Shown here piece by piece: positions 23,954 to 32,251 of a stretch of 64,000 nucleotides of DNA. Origin of the DNA: JALORV01 sp963724365 (lineage in GTDB: Bacteria; Pseudomonadota; Gammaproteobacteria; Burkholderiales; Burkholderiaceae_F); contig CAVRUR010000017.1 in the NCBI GenBank assembly GCA_963724365.1, positions 62,001 to 126,000 on the forward strand, written 5' to 3'. Positions within the stretch are counted from its first letter, which is position 1. Each line of letters begins with the position of its first letter. The notes beneath the pieces are model-generated. The model did no database searches, had not been told where the DNA came from, and was given only the letters and a program-made list of their open reading frames with translations. Both the position numbers and the translations under genes were made by a program.

Positions 23954-25936
23954 ATGGGCAATATCGAATCAGTCCTGCAAGAGAACCGGGTGTTCCCACC
24001 CAGTGCGGAGTTCATCAAACAGGCCAATGTGTCCGGCATGGACGCCTACAAGGCGCTCTGCGCTGAAGCGGAAAAGGACTTCACGGGCTTCTGGGGCAGG
24101 CTGGCGCGTGAAAATATCAGCTGGCACAAGCCGTTCACGCAGGTCCTCGACGAGTCGAGTGCCCCCTTTTACAAGTGGTTCCTCGACGGCGAGCTGAACG
24201 CGTCGTACAACTGCCTCGATCGCAATCTGAACAATGGCAATGCCGACAAGGTCGCGATCATCTTTGAGGCCGATGACGGCACCGTCACTAAAGTCACTTA
24301 CCGCGATCTGCACAAGGAAGTCTGCCGGCTGGCGAACGCACTGAAGCAACACGGCGTCAAGAAGAGCGATCGCGTTCTGATCTACATGCCGATGTCGGTC
24401 CAGGTCGTCGTCGCGATGCAGGCCTGTGCGCGGATCGGTGCGACCCACTCGGTCGTGTTCGGAGGCTTTTCCGCGAAGAGCCTGCAGGAACGGATCATCG
24501 ACGCCGGCGCCACCGAGGTCATCACTGCCGATGGCCAGTTTCGCGGCGGTAAGGAAATCCCGCTCAAGCCGGTCGTGGACGAAGCGTTCACGATGGGCGG
24601 CTGCGAGGGTGTTCGCAACGTCATCGTCTACAAGCGCACGGGCAGCAACGTGGCGATGCAGGCACCGCGCGACAAGTGGTGGGATGACGTCGTCAAGACC
24701 CAGCCGGAGACCTGCGAACCGACATGGGTGAACGCGGAGCATCCCCTGTTCATCCTGTACACGTCGGGCTCGACCGGCAAGCCGAAGGGCGTGCAGCACT
24801 CGACCGGCGGCTACCTGCTGTGGGCTGTGCTCACGATGAAGTGGACGTTCGATCACAAGCCGAGCGATGTGTTCTGGTGCACGGCCGACGTCGGCTGGGT
24901 GACCGGCCACACGTACATCACCTATGGCCCGTTGGCTGTCGGCGCGACCGAAGTGATGTTCGAGGGCATTCCGACCTATCCCGACGCCGGGCGCTTCTGG
25001 AAAATGATCCAGGACCACAAGGTCAGCGTCTTCTACACGGCGCCGACCGCGATCCGTTCGCTGATCAAGGCTAACGAGGGCAATCCGGCCACGCACCCCA
25101 CCAAGTACAACTTGTCGGGCCTGCGCATCCTCGGTACGGTCGGCGAGCCGATCAATCCTGAAGCGTGGATGTGGTACCACACGAATGTCGGTGGTGGTCG
25201 GTGCCCCATCGTCGACACTTGGTGGCAGACAGAGACCGGCGGTCATTTGATCACGCCGCTGCCCGGCGTTACACCTACCGTGCCCGGCTCCTGCACGCTG
25301 CCGCTGCCTGGAATCATGGCGGCGATCGTCGACGAGACAGGACATGACGTGCCGAACGGGCAAGGCGGTTTGCTGGTGATCAAGCGGCCGTGGCCCGCGA
25401 TGATCCGGACGATCTGGGGTGATCCTGAGCGGTACAAGAAGTCCTATTTCCCGGAGGAACTCGGCGGCACGCTGTATCTGGCCGGCGACGGCTCGATCCG
25501 CGATAAGGAGACCGCTTACTTCAAGATCGTCGGGCGCATCGACGACGTGCTGAACGTCTCCGGCCACCGCATGGGGACGATGGAAATCGAATCCGCGCTG
25601 GTCTCGAACCCGATTGTTGCCGAAGCCGCCGTTGTCGGTCGTCCGGACGACATGACGGGCGAGGCGATCTCTGCGTTCGTCGTGCTCAAGCGGGCGCGGC
25701 CGACCGGGGAGGAAGCGCAGAAGATTGCGAAGGAACTGCGTGACTGGGTCGGCAAGGAAATCGGCCCGATCGCCAAGCCGAAGGACATCCGCTTCGGCGA
25801 CAACCTGCCAAAGACGCGTTCCGGAAAGATCATGCGGCGCCTGCTGCGCTCCATTGCCAAGGGCGAAGAGATCACGCAGGACGTCTCCACGCTGGAAAAT
25901 CCGGCGATCCTGGATCAATTGAAAGTGACGCTGTAG
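23954..25936 (+). CDS. acs: Acetyl-CoA synthetase
   Basis: The enzyme converts acetate, ATP and CoA to acetyl-CoA through acetyl-AMP. The 660-residue protein shows the AMP-forming motifs YTSGSTGKPKGVQHSTGG (near residue 275), DTWWQTETGG (near 420) and the hinge region YFKIVGRIDDVLNVSGHRMGT (near 530). The C-terminal PKTRSGKIMRR carries the lysine that is reversibly acetylated in this family. Downstream genes encode a sodium/acetate-type symporter, so the cluster probably handles acetate uptake and activation. The last 41 bp of the gene are repeated at 26007-26047. Confidence 0.97.
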   Translation: MGNIESVLQENRVFPPSAEFIKQANVSGMDAYKALCAEAEKDFTGFWGRLARENISWHKPFTQVLDESSAPFYKWFLDGELNASYNCLDRNLNNGNADKVAIIFEADDGTVTKVTYRDLHKEVCRLANALKQHGVKKSDRVLIYMPMSVQVVVAMQACARIGATHSVVFGGFSAKSLQERIIDAGATEVITADGQFRGGKEIPLKPVVDEAFTMGGCEGVRNVIVYKRTGSNVAMQAPRDKWWDDVVKTQPETCEPTWVNAEHPLFILYTSGSTGKPKGVQHSTGGYLLWAVLTMKWTFDHKPSDVFWCTADVGWVTGHTYITYGPLAVGATEVMFEGIPTYPDAGRFWKMIQDHKVSVFYTAPTAIRSLIKANEGNPATHPTKYNLSGLRILGTVGEPINPEAWMWYHTNVGGGRCPIVDTWWQTETGGHLITPLPGVTPTVPGSCTLPLPGIMAAIVDETGHDVPNGQGGLLVIKRPWPAMIRTIWGDPERYKKSYFPEELGGTLYLAGDGSIRDKETAYFKIVGRIDDVLNVSGHRMGTMEIESALVSNPIVAEAAVVGRPDDMTGEAISAFVVLKRARPTGEEAQKIAKELRDWVGKEIGPIAKPKDIRFGDNLPKTRSGKIMRRLLRSIAKGEEITQDVSTLENPAILDQLKVTL

Positions 25937-26047
25937 CAGCCGGGTTTCGGTGAGGCTTATGTGAGCGGAGCGAACGTAAAGCGAGCGGATGCGAGCGGCC
26001 GTAGCCAAAACCCGGCGATCCTGGATCAGTTGAATGTGACGCTGTAG
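25896..26047 (+). repeat. Duplication of the acs 3' end with a 70-bp spacer
   Basis: Bases 25896-25936 (the last 12 codons and stop of acs) recur at 26007-26047 with 38 of 41 bases identical; the copy still reads NPAILDQLNVTL plus stop. The spacer (25937-26006) has no similarity to acs. Spacer and copy together contain an imperfect 12-bp inverted repeat: GCCGGGTTTCGG at 25939 against CCAAAACCCGGC at 26005. Confidence 0.88.
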
Positions 26048-26237
26048 GTCTGCAGCGCGAGAGTTTTGGAGGCAGACGGGGGCGATGAGCCCCGAACAAG
26101 AAGGCGCACGGCCCCGTGAGGTCGGGAACCATCCGACCCACGGGGTGAACGCCCGGTGGAAGTGCGGCACGGTCGTGACGGGTGCTGCATGGCTGTTGGA
26201 AAAGGTGCGTGCGGTTCTGTGCCAAACGTGGAGAAGG

Positions 26238-26582
26238 ATGGGAATGGCATTTGCATTGCTGGCGCTGCAAACGCTGGTGCTGGTCGCGGGCCTGGCCCTG
26301 CTCGGCCAGGGACTCGTCGGCGCTTTCAACTGGCCGCGCCGTCGTCAAAACCTCGTCTGGCGACTGTTCGAGGTCATTGGCAGCCCGGTGGTCAAGCTGG
26401 TGCGGCTGGTCACACCCAAGTTTGTGCTGGACCAGCACATTCCGATCGCGGCATTCATGCTTTTGTTCTGCGCTTACTTCTGGCTCGGCTTCGAACATCG
26501 CTCCACATGCCGCGCCGACACGGCACAGGCGGGCTGCGAAAAGTGGGCCGCGGCGTGGAGCGGCGGGACGGTGAAGCAATGA
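26238..26582 (+). CDS. Small membrane protein of unknown function
   Basis: The protein has 114 residues with two hydrophobic segments (about residues 4-28 and 72-92), a basic stretch NWPRRRQN between them, and a Cys-containing C-terminus. I chose the ATG at 26238, preceded by GGAGAAGG; the in-frame ATG at 26244 is equally well placed, while the longer frame from 26085 has no ribosome-binding site and odd composition. Its TGA overlaps the ATG of the TPR gene, so the pair is co-translated. Both sit between acs and the symporter genes, which suggests a role in the same uptake system, but no function is known. Confidence 0.6.
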   Translation: MGMAFALLALQTLVLVAGLALLGQGLVGAFNWPRRRQNLVWRLFEVIGSPVVKLVRLVTPKFVLDQHIPIAAFMLLFCAYFWLGFEHRSTCRADTAQAGCEKWAAAWSGGTVKQ

Positions 26583-27220
26583 CCTGGCTGGCGCAAAAGC
26601 TCAAACTGTGGTGGCAGCAGAGGCAGGCCAACGCTGCAATACTTTTCAAGCGCGTGCCCGAGGCGGTGCGTGCCTACCGGAAAATGCTGGAAGTCGACCC
26701 TAGCAATCAGATGGCGGGACTCATGCTCGGCAACCTGCTGGCAGAGGCAGGTGACCGCGAGGGTGCCGTGGCCCAGCTGGAGCAGCTGACGGTGGCCAAT
26801 CCGTCGTTTGCCGATGCCTGGTTCAACCTGGGCTACCTGCACGACCAGGCGGATCGGCTTGCCGACGCCGAGCGTTGCTTCCGGCGGGCGGTCGAGCTGC
26901 GACCGTCGCTCGATCGTGCCTGGTACGGGCTGGGGCTGGTTCTGATCCGTGATGGCCGCCTGACCGAGGCGGTCGATGCGCTGAAGCAGACCATCAAGCT
27001 GCAGCCGTTCAGTCCCTATGGGTACTACCAGCTTGGCCTGACTTATCACCATCTGGGCCGCAACGAGGACGCTTGGCGCGTCCACAAGCAGCTGACCGAA
27101 TTCGAACCGAAGTTTTCTGCGACGCTGAAGCGCGATCTCGAGCGGACGGTGCCGCAGGCTGTACCCGCAGTCAATCCGAGTTCCCAACCCAAGGAGGAAA
27201 CGACCGTCGACGCCACTTAG
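26579..27220 (+). CDS. TPR-repeat protein
   Basis: The 213-residue protein is made of about four tetratricopeptide repeats (residues 20-170), for example DAWFNLGYLHDQADRLADAERCFRRAVELRP and the next unit WYGLGLVLIRDGRLTEAVDALKQTI. It has no signal peptide and a hydrophilic tail. TPR proteins mediate protein contacts; the partner could be the co-translated membrane protein just upstream (4-bp ATGA overlap). It precedes the DUF4212 and symporter genes in the same direction, so all four probably form one transcript. Confidence 0.8.
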   Translation: MTWLAQKLKLWWQQRQANAAILFKRVPEAVRAYRKMLEVDPSNQMAGLMLGNLLAEAGDREGAVAQLEQLTVANPSFADAWFNLGYLHDQADRLADAERCFRRAVELRPSLDRAWYGLGLVLIRDGRLTEAVDALKQTIKLQPFSPYGYYQLGLTYHHLGRNEDAWRVHKQLTEFEPKFSATLKRDLERTVPQAVPAVNPSSQPKEETTVDAT

Positions 27221-27253
27221 TCCAAGGAGACAGAAGCCTACTTAGGAGAGAAC

Positions 27254-27520
27254 ATGCAACTCACCGAAAAGCATAAAGAGTACTGGAGCAGGAATCTGCG
27301 GATCACCGCGATCCTGCTCTTCATCTGGTTCGTCGTCACTTACGTGATGGCGTACTTCGCCATCCCGCTGGCCAAGATCAACTTCTTTGGCTGGCCGCTG
27401 TCGTTCTACATGGCAGCGCAAGGGTCCCTGATCATCTACGTCGTGCTCATCTGGTACTACGCAAAATACATGCGCAAACTCGACCTCGAGTACGGCGTGG
27501 ACGAAGGAGACTCGAAATGA
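27254..27520 (+). CDS. DUF4212 protein, small subunit of sodium/substrate symporter
   Basis: The 88-residue protein has two hydrophobic helices (about 17-40 and 47-68) and the family pattern YWSRNLRITAILLFIWFVVTY...FPLSFYMAAQGSLIIYVVLIWYYA, with a WPLSFY variant. DUF4212 proteins are always encoded directly upstream of large SSS-family transporters and are regarded as their small subunit. GGAGAG precedes the ATG, and its stop overlaps the next start by 4 bp. Confidence 0.9.
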   Translation: MQLTEKHKEYWSRNLRITAILLFIWFVVTYVMAYFAIPLAKINFFGWPLSFYMAAQGSLIIYVVLIWYYAKYMRKLDLEYGVDEGDSK

Positions 27521-29613
27521 GTGCCGGCGTAAGTTCGAATCGCGCCTTCTTCAATCAGTTGAAGAAGTACTACACCTGGTATACGGGCGGATTTATTACG
27601 TTCGTGATCGTGCTCGCCATCCTGGAGCAGTTCGGTCTGCCGCGAGTCTGGATCGGCTACACGTTCCTGTTTGCCACCATCGCGCTGTACGCGGGCATCG
27701 GCATCATGAGCCGTACGGCGGACGTGGCCGAGTACTACGTCGCGGGCAGGCGTGTGCCGGCGCTTTTCAACGGCATGGCCACCGGCGCCGACTGGATGTC
27801 GGCCGCGTCGTTCATCGGCATGGCCGGCACGCTATACCTGGCCGGCTTCGATGGTCTCGGCTTCGTCATCGGGTGGACCGGCGGCTACGTGCTGGTAGCG
27901 CTGTTCCTGGCGCCGTACCTGCGCAAGTTCGGGCAGTTCACGATTCCGGACTTTCTGGGTGCGCGCTACGGCGGCAACATTCCACGTGCGATCGGCGTCT
28001 TCGCTGCGATCCTGTGCTCCTTCACCTACGTGATCGCGCAGATCTACGGCGTCGGCCTCATCACTTCGCGTTTCACGGGTGTCGAGTTCGGCGTCGGCGT
28101 GTTCCTCGGGCTGGCCGGTATCCTGGTCTGCTCGTTCCTGGGCGGCATGCGCGCGGTCACGTGGACGCAGGTGGCGCAGTACATCATCCTGATCGTTGCC
28201 TACATGATCCCGGTGGTGTGGCTGTCGGTGAAGATCACTGGCGTTCCGGTGCCGCAACTGGTCTACGGACAGGTGCTGGAGAAGGTCACGATCAAGGAAG
28301 GCGAACTGCGGACCAATCCTGGGGAAGTCTCGGTACGCGACATCTTCAAGAAGAACGCCGCGGACGCCAAGGCGCGGATCGACGCGCTGCCGGCATCGTG
28401 GGAGCAAGGCCGCGCGGCGGCATCGCAGAAGGCCGAGGACCTGAAAGCTGCCAATGCTCCGGTCGCGGAGATTCGTGCGGCCGAAAAGGCGCTCGCCGAC
28501 TACCCGAAGACCGCTGATGCTGCTAAGAAGGCCTGGACGGCACAGGTGGCTTCCAACACCGCGAGGTCCGCGCCACCTTTCCCACATGCGGAGCCGTATC
28601 CGACCAATAAGACCGGAGAGGCAGGCGAGGCGGAGCGCAACACGAAGCGCAACAACTTCCTGGCGTTGACGTTCTGCATGATGTTCGGCACGGCGGCATT
28701 GCCGCACATCCTGATGCGCTACTACACGACACCGTCGGTGCAGGAGGCGCGCGTCTCGGTGTTCTGGTCGCTGTTCTTCATCTTCCTGCTGTACTTCACC
28801 GCGCCGGCACTTGCGGTGCTCGCGAAGTACGAGGTCTACCACAACGTCGTCGGATCATCGTTTGCGAATCTGCCGGCGTGGGTGGCTGCCTGGGCCAAGA
28901 TCGATCCATCGTTGATGTCGATTACTGATGTCAACAAGGACGGCATCGTGCAACTGGCGGAAATGGTGCTGGGAGGCGACATCATCGTGCTGGCAACGCC
29001 TGAAATCGCGGGCCTGCCGTATGTGATATCCGGTCTGGTGGCGGCGGGCGGTCTGGCCGCGGCGCTTTCGACCGCTGACGGACTGCTGCTGACGATTGCC
29101 AACGCGCTGTCACACGACCTGTACTACAAGATGATCAACCCGAACGCCTCTACCCAGAAGCGGGTCATGATTTCCAAGATCCTGTTGCTGGTCGTGGCCA
29201 TCTTTGCCGCGTGGGTGACGTCGCAAAAACCGGGAGACATCCTGTTCCTGGTCGGCGCGGCGTTCTCGATGGCGGCGTCTGCGTTCTTCCCGGCCCTGGT
29301 GCTGGGCGTGTTCTGGAAGCGCGCAAACAAGTGGGGTGCCATCGCCGGAATGGTTGCGGGGCTCGGCGTCTGCCTGTATTACATGCTGCACACCTATCCG
29401 CAATTTATCCTGTGGTTCGGCACCACGCGGATGGAACCTTGGTGGGGCATTGCACCCATCTCGGCTGGCGTGTTCGGTGTGCCAATCGGTCTCATCACCA
29501 TCGGTATCGTGAGTATGCTGACGCCGGCACCGAACCGCGAAGTGCAGGAGTTCGTGGAGCACGTGCGCTATCCGAGCCTGCGCGGCGATACGGTCGAGAC
29601 CCTCGCCCGCTGA
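27517..29613 (+). CDS. Sodium:solute symporter (ActP/VC_2705 type), probable acetate permease
   Basis: The 698-residue SSS-family transporter has about 13 membrane segments. It shows AEYYVAGRRVPALFNGMATGADWMSAASF near the N-terminus and the core SGLVAAGGLAAALSTADGLLLTIANALSHD near residue 505. Between membrane segments 6 and 7 lies a long hydrophilic, Ala/Lys-rich insertion (about residues 250-375), typical of this VC_2705 subgroup and absent from E. coli ActP. It probably imports acetate or a related short-chain acid with Na+, feeding Acs. An intrinsic terminator follows 21 bp after the stop. Confidence 0.9.
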   Translation: MSAGVSSNRAFFNQLKKYYTWYTGGFITFVIVLAILEQFGLPRVWIGYTFLFATIALYAGIGIMSRTADVAEYYVAGRRVPALFNGMATGADWMSAASFIGMAGTLYLAGFDGLGFVIGWTGGYVLVALFLAPYLRKFGQFTIPDFLGARYGGNIPRAIGVFAAILCSFTYVIAQIYGVGLITSRFTGVEFGVGVFLGLAGILVCSFLGGMRAVTWTQVAQYIILIVAYMIPVVWLSVKITGVPVPQLVYGQVLEKVTIKEGELRTNPGEVSVRDIFKKNAADAKARIDALPASWEQGRAAASQKAEDLKAANAPVAEIRAAEKALADYPKTADAAKKAWTAQVASNTARSAPPFPHAEPYPTNKTGEAGEAERNTKRNNFLALTFCMMFGTAALPHILMRYYTTPSVQEARVSVFWSLFFIFLLYFTAPALAVLAKYEVYHNVVGSSFANLPAWVAAWAKIDPSLMSITDVNKDGIVQLAEMVLGGDIIVLATPEIAGLPYVISGLVAAGGLAAALSTADGLLLTIANALSHDLYYKMINPNASTQKRVMISKILLLVVAIFAAWVTSQKPGDILFLVGAAFSMAASAFFPALVLGVFWKRANKWGAIAGMVAGLGVCLYYMLHTYPQFILWFGTTRMEPWWGIAPISAGVFGVPIGLITIGIVSMLTPAPNREVQEFVEHVRYPSLRGDTVETLAR

Positions 29614-29634
29614 TCGACGCAGGAAGTTGCACTC

Positions 29635-29663
29635 AAGCCCGCGGTTCGCCGCGGGCTTTTTTT
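29635..29663 (+). terminator. Terminator of the acetate-uptake operon
   Basis: AGCCCGCGG (29636-29644), tetraloop TTCG, and CCGCGGGCT (29649-29657) form a perfect 9-bp stem extended by one A-T pair, followed by a run of seven T. This is a textbook intrinsic terminator. Confidence 0.93.
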
Positions 29664-29681
29664 CGTCCATTCGCCGGCCGA

Positions 29682-29687
29682 TATAAT
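29682..29687 (+). promoter_or_regulatory. -10 element of tRNA-Ser(GGA)
   Basis: TATAAT, 14 bp upstream of the mature tRNA 5' end and after the preceding terminator, so the tRNA has its own promoter. No good -35 is seen. Confidence 0.55.
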
Positions 29688-29701
29688 CCGCGGCCGTACA
29701 A

Positions 29702-29792
29702 GGAGAGATGGCCGAGCGGTCGAAGGCGCACGCCTGGAAAGTGTGTATGGGTCTAAAGCCCATCGTGGGTTCGAATCCCACTCTCTCCGCCA
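29702..29792 (+). tRNA. tRNA-Ser (anticodon GGA)
   Basis: The gene is 91 nt with an encoded CCA. The acceptor GGAGAGA pairs with TCTCTCC (29782-29788), then discriminator G and CCA. The anticodon stem CACGC/GTGTG (one G-T pair) holds loop CTGGAAA, anticodon GGA, reading UCC/UCU. The variable arm is ATGGG/CCCAT and the T-arm matches that of the CGA isoacceptor. Confidence 0.95.
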
Positions 29793-29796
29793 AACG

Positions 29797-29818
29797 AACG
29801 GGCCCACATGGGCCCGTT
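29797..29818 (+). terminator. Terminator of tRNA-Ser(GGA)
   Basis: AACGGGCCC, loop ACAT, GGGCCCGTT: a perfect 9-bp stem, 4 nt after the CCA end, with the same short T-tract (TTTGCTTT) as the first tRNA-Ser. Two paired bases differ compensatorily between the two copies (A-T against G-C), which supports a selected hairpin. Confidence 0.82.
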
Positions 29819-29967
29819 TGCTTTGGCGGAGCGGGTGGTTAAGAAGAACCTACGCGGGTTCGACGAGCGCCGCACGGCGGCGCGAAGGACACCGGAGCGA
29901 AGCGACGGTGGTCCGAGGCGACAGCCGAGGACGAGGCTGCTCCGCTGCCGGGCAATCCCACTCTCTC
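29819..29967 (+). repeat. tRNA-Ser-linked element, copy B
   Basis: This is the counterpart of 22892-23036. It ends with AATCCCACTCTCTC (29954-29967), an exact 14-bp copy of the 3' end of its own tRNA (29774-29787), 180 bp downstream. The ending follows the tRNA(GGA) sequence (ACTCTCTC) and not that of tRNA(CGA), so the terminal repeat was taken from the local tRNA. A decayed metallophosphoesterase fragment follows. Confidence 0.85.
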
Positions 29968-29992
29968 GTTAACTGCTAAGTTTCACGGCGCT

Positions 29993-30241
29993 TTGGCGCC
30001 GCTTAGTAGACCTTTCCGAATGGCTTGCCGCGGTCTGCTTCGGCCCGTGTTGCGCGTCGTCGTCTCCGGTCACTCGCACCCGCCGCAAGGGACGGATCCT
30101 GATGGTGTGGTCTACGTCAACCCGGTCGGTGCCGGCCCGCACGGCTTCCGATTGCCGGACGCGGTCGGAGAATTGATCGTGAGAAGTGACGACGTGTCCG
30201 CGCATGTAGAGAAACCGGCCACCGCGCCACTTAGTTGTTGA
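29993..30241 (+). pseudogene. Remnant of a metallophosphoesterase gene
   Basis: From about 30044 the frame reads VVVSGHSHPP, then DGVVYVNPVGAGPHGFRLP and a C-terminal tail. This matches the C-terminal third of YfcE-like metallophosphoesterases, with the GHTHxP metal-binding motif and the NPGSAGPRRFxLP motif, but with a glycine of the second motif replaced by Val. The N-terminal part with the DxH...GD metal ligands is missing, and the upstream codons read as noise. The fragment begins just after the tRNA-linked element, so the 5' part was probably removed by a rearrangement there. Confidence 0.6.
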
Positions 30242-30351
30242 AGTCGTCGAGAGGACGGTTGGCACCTTGTGCGGTGGCATTGACGCCACCAGGATGGAAT
30301 GCCAGGCGCTTAGGCTAATCTCGCCGAGTTGTGTACCGAATCCCGCTCTGA

Positions 30352-31518
30352 ATGAAACCCAAGACCGCCACAACGCTGCGCCGGGTCGCCATCGCCCTGG
30401 CCGTGATCCTCGCGATCGCGCTGGCCGTTATCTGGTTTGGCAGGGCGAAGCCGATTTCAGTGCTCGTCACCGAGGTCGAGCGAGGCACGGTCGAGGCGTC
30501 GATCGCCAACACGCGCGCCGGCACGATCGAGAGCTGTCAACGCACCAAGATGTCGACCATCATCGGCGGCCGAATCGAGATCCTTGCCGTCAAGGAAGGC
30601 GACCACGTCAAGAAGGGCCAGCTGCTGATGCAGATCTGGAGCGACGACATCAAGGCGCAGCAACGATTGGCGGAGGCGGCGGTGGCTACGTCGCGCAAGC
30701 GGGTCGTCGAGGCCTGCACGCTTGCGGACAGCGCTGAACGCGAAGTCAAGCGCCAGAAGGAACTGCATCGCCAGGGCTTCATCTCCGCGAATGCGATTGA
30801 TACGGCGCAGTCGGCGGCCGACGCGCGCGCGGCGTCGTGTGCAACGGCAAAGGCGGACATCGCGCAGGCGGAAGCGAACGTGCGGGTCGCGCACGTGCAG
30901 CAAGGACGCACGACGCTCATTGCGCCGTTCGACGGCACAGTGGCGAAGATCGTTGGCGAGGTCGGCGAATACTCGACTCCCTCGCCGCCCGGCGTGCCGA
31001 CGCCGCCTGCGATCGACCTGATCGACGAATCGTGCGTCTACGTGAAAGCGCCGATGGACGAGATCGACGCGCCAAAGATTCGCGAAGGCCAGTTCGCCCG
31101 CATCACGCTTGACGCAATGCCCGGCAAGGCGTTCTCAGGCAAAGTGCGTCGGGTGGCGCCGTACGTCTCCGCCGTCGAGAAACAGGCGCGCACCGTCGAC
31201 ATCGAAGCGGTCTTCAACCATCCCGAGGAGGCAGGGAGGCTACTGGTCGGCTACAGCGCCGACGTCGAGGTCGTGCTCGATACGCGGAAGGACGTGCTGC
31301 GCCTGTCGACCTCGGCCCTGCTCGAGGGCGGGCGTGTGCTGGTCGTCGACGCCGACAACAACCTCGTCGAGCGCAAGTTGAAGACCGGTCTTGCCAACTG
31401 GGAGTACACCGAGGTCGTCGAGGGACTGGCGCAGGGTGACCGGGTCGTTACCTCGCTCGACCGCGTCGGCGTGAAGGCCGGCGCGCGCGTCACGTTCGAG
31501 AGCAAACCCGCGCAGTGA
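30352..31518 (+). CDS. Periplasmic adaptor of an ABC efflux system (MacA/HlyD-like)
   Basis: The 388-residue membrane fusion protein has one N-terminal membrane anchor (about residues 10-30), a lipoyl/barrel-sandwich hybrid part (KMSTIIGGRIEILAVKEGDHVKKGQLL near residue 70, TTLIAPFDGTVAKIVGEVGEY near 190), a central alpha-helical hairpin (about 105-180), and a beta-barrel with a membrane-proximal domain. Two cysteines in the hairpin (C124 and C162 approximately) are unusual. The gene is first of a four-gene set with an ATPase and two permeases, so it bridges the inner-membrane pump to an outer-membrane channel encoded elsewhere. Confidence 0.88.
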   Translation: MKPKTATTLRRVAIALAVILAIALAVIWFGRAKPISVLVTEVERGTVEASIANTRAGTIESCQRTKMSTIIGGRIEILAVKEGDHVKKGQLLMQIWSDDIKAQQRLAEAAVATSRKRVVEACTLADSAEREVKRQKELHRQGFISANAIDTAQSAADARAASCATAKADIAQAEANVRVAHVQQGRTTLIAPFDGTVAKIVGEVGEYSTPSPPGVPTPPAIDLIDESCVYVKAPMDEIDAPKIREGQFARITLDAMPGKAFSGKVRRVAPYVSAVEKQARTVDIEAVFNHPEEAGRLLVGYSADVEVVLDTRKDVLRLSTSALLEGGRVLVVDADNNLVERKLKTGLANWEYTEVVEGLAQGDRVVTSLDRVGVKAGARVTFESKPAQ

Positions 31519-31540
31519 CGGTCGCCGCGACGGCCCGCCG

Positions 31541-32251
31541 ATGACTACCGCACCGACCGCGCTGATCCAGCTCGCCGGCATCGAGCGCGTGTTCCTGCTT
31601 GGCGACAGCGAGGTGCACGCGCTGCACGAACTGGACCTGCGGATCGACCCCGGCGAGTACGTCGCCGTGATGGGGCCGTCGGGCTCCGGCAAGTCGACCC
31701 TGTTGAACCTGATCGGGCTGCTCGACCGTCCGACCGCAGGCACGTACCACCTGGAAGGGCGCGACGTCACTACGCTCTCCAGTGTCGAACAAGCCCATGT
31801 CCGCAGCACCCGCATCGGCTTCGTGTTCCAGAGCTTTCACCTCGTGCCGCGCCTGACCGCGGCGGAGAACATCGCGCTGCCGATGATGCTGGCCAGCATA
31901 CCGGCCGCCGAGCGCAGCAAAAGGGTAGCGCAGGCACTGGTCGACTACGGGCTGAAGGATCGCGCCGAGCACCGCCCTGAGCAGCTCTCCGGCGGACAGC
32001 GCCAGCGGGTGGCGATCGCCCGTGCCACCGTTATGCATCCGGCACTGATCCTCGCCGACGAGCCCACCGGCAACCTCGACCGCGCCACCGGCGACGAAGT
32101 CGTGCGCCTGCTCGAAGGACTCAACGCGCGCGGCGTCACGGTGATCGTCGTCACCCACGACGCCGCGCTCGGCAAGCGTGCGCGCCGCCGCATCGACATG
32201 GAGGACGGCATGGTCCGCGCCGACACGCGGACCGAGGCAGCCGCGGAATGA
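31541..32251 (+). CDS. ABC transporter ATPase (MacB/LolD type)
   Basis: The 236-residue ATPase has Walker A GPSGSGKST near residue 47, the Q-loop in FVFQSFHLVPRLT, signature LSGGQRQRVAIARA near residue 148, Walker B LILADEPTGNLD and the H-loop VVTHD. This pattern is typical of ATPases paired with FtsX/MacB-type permeases (mechanotransmission ABC systems). It has no peptidase C39 domain, so it cannot itself remove a double-glycine leader. Its stop overlaps the first permease start by 4 bp. Confidence 0.94.
   Translation: MTTAPTALIQLAGIERVFLLGDSEVHALHELDLRIDPGEYVAVMGPSGSGKSTLLNLIGLLDRPTAGTYHLEGRDVTTLSSVEQAHVRSTRIGFVFQSFHLVPRLTAAENIALPMMLASIPAAERSKRVAQALVDYGLKDRAEHRPEQLSGGQRQRVAIARATVMHPALILADEPTGNLDRATGDEVVRLLEGLNARGVTVIVVTHDAALGKRARRRIDMEDGMVRADTRTEAAAE

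Noticed and set aside
23969..26329. 786-codon minus-strand open frame
   Set aside because: It lies antisense to acs, which is certain. The translation is His/Arg/Asp-rich with no domain, a known artefact of high-GC genes with few antisense stops.
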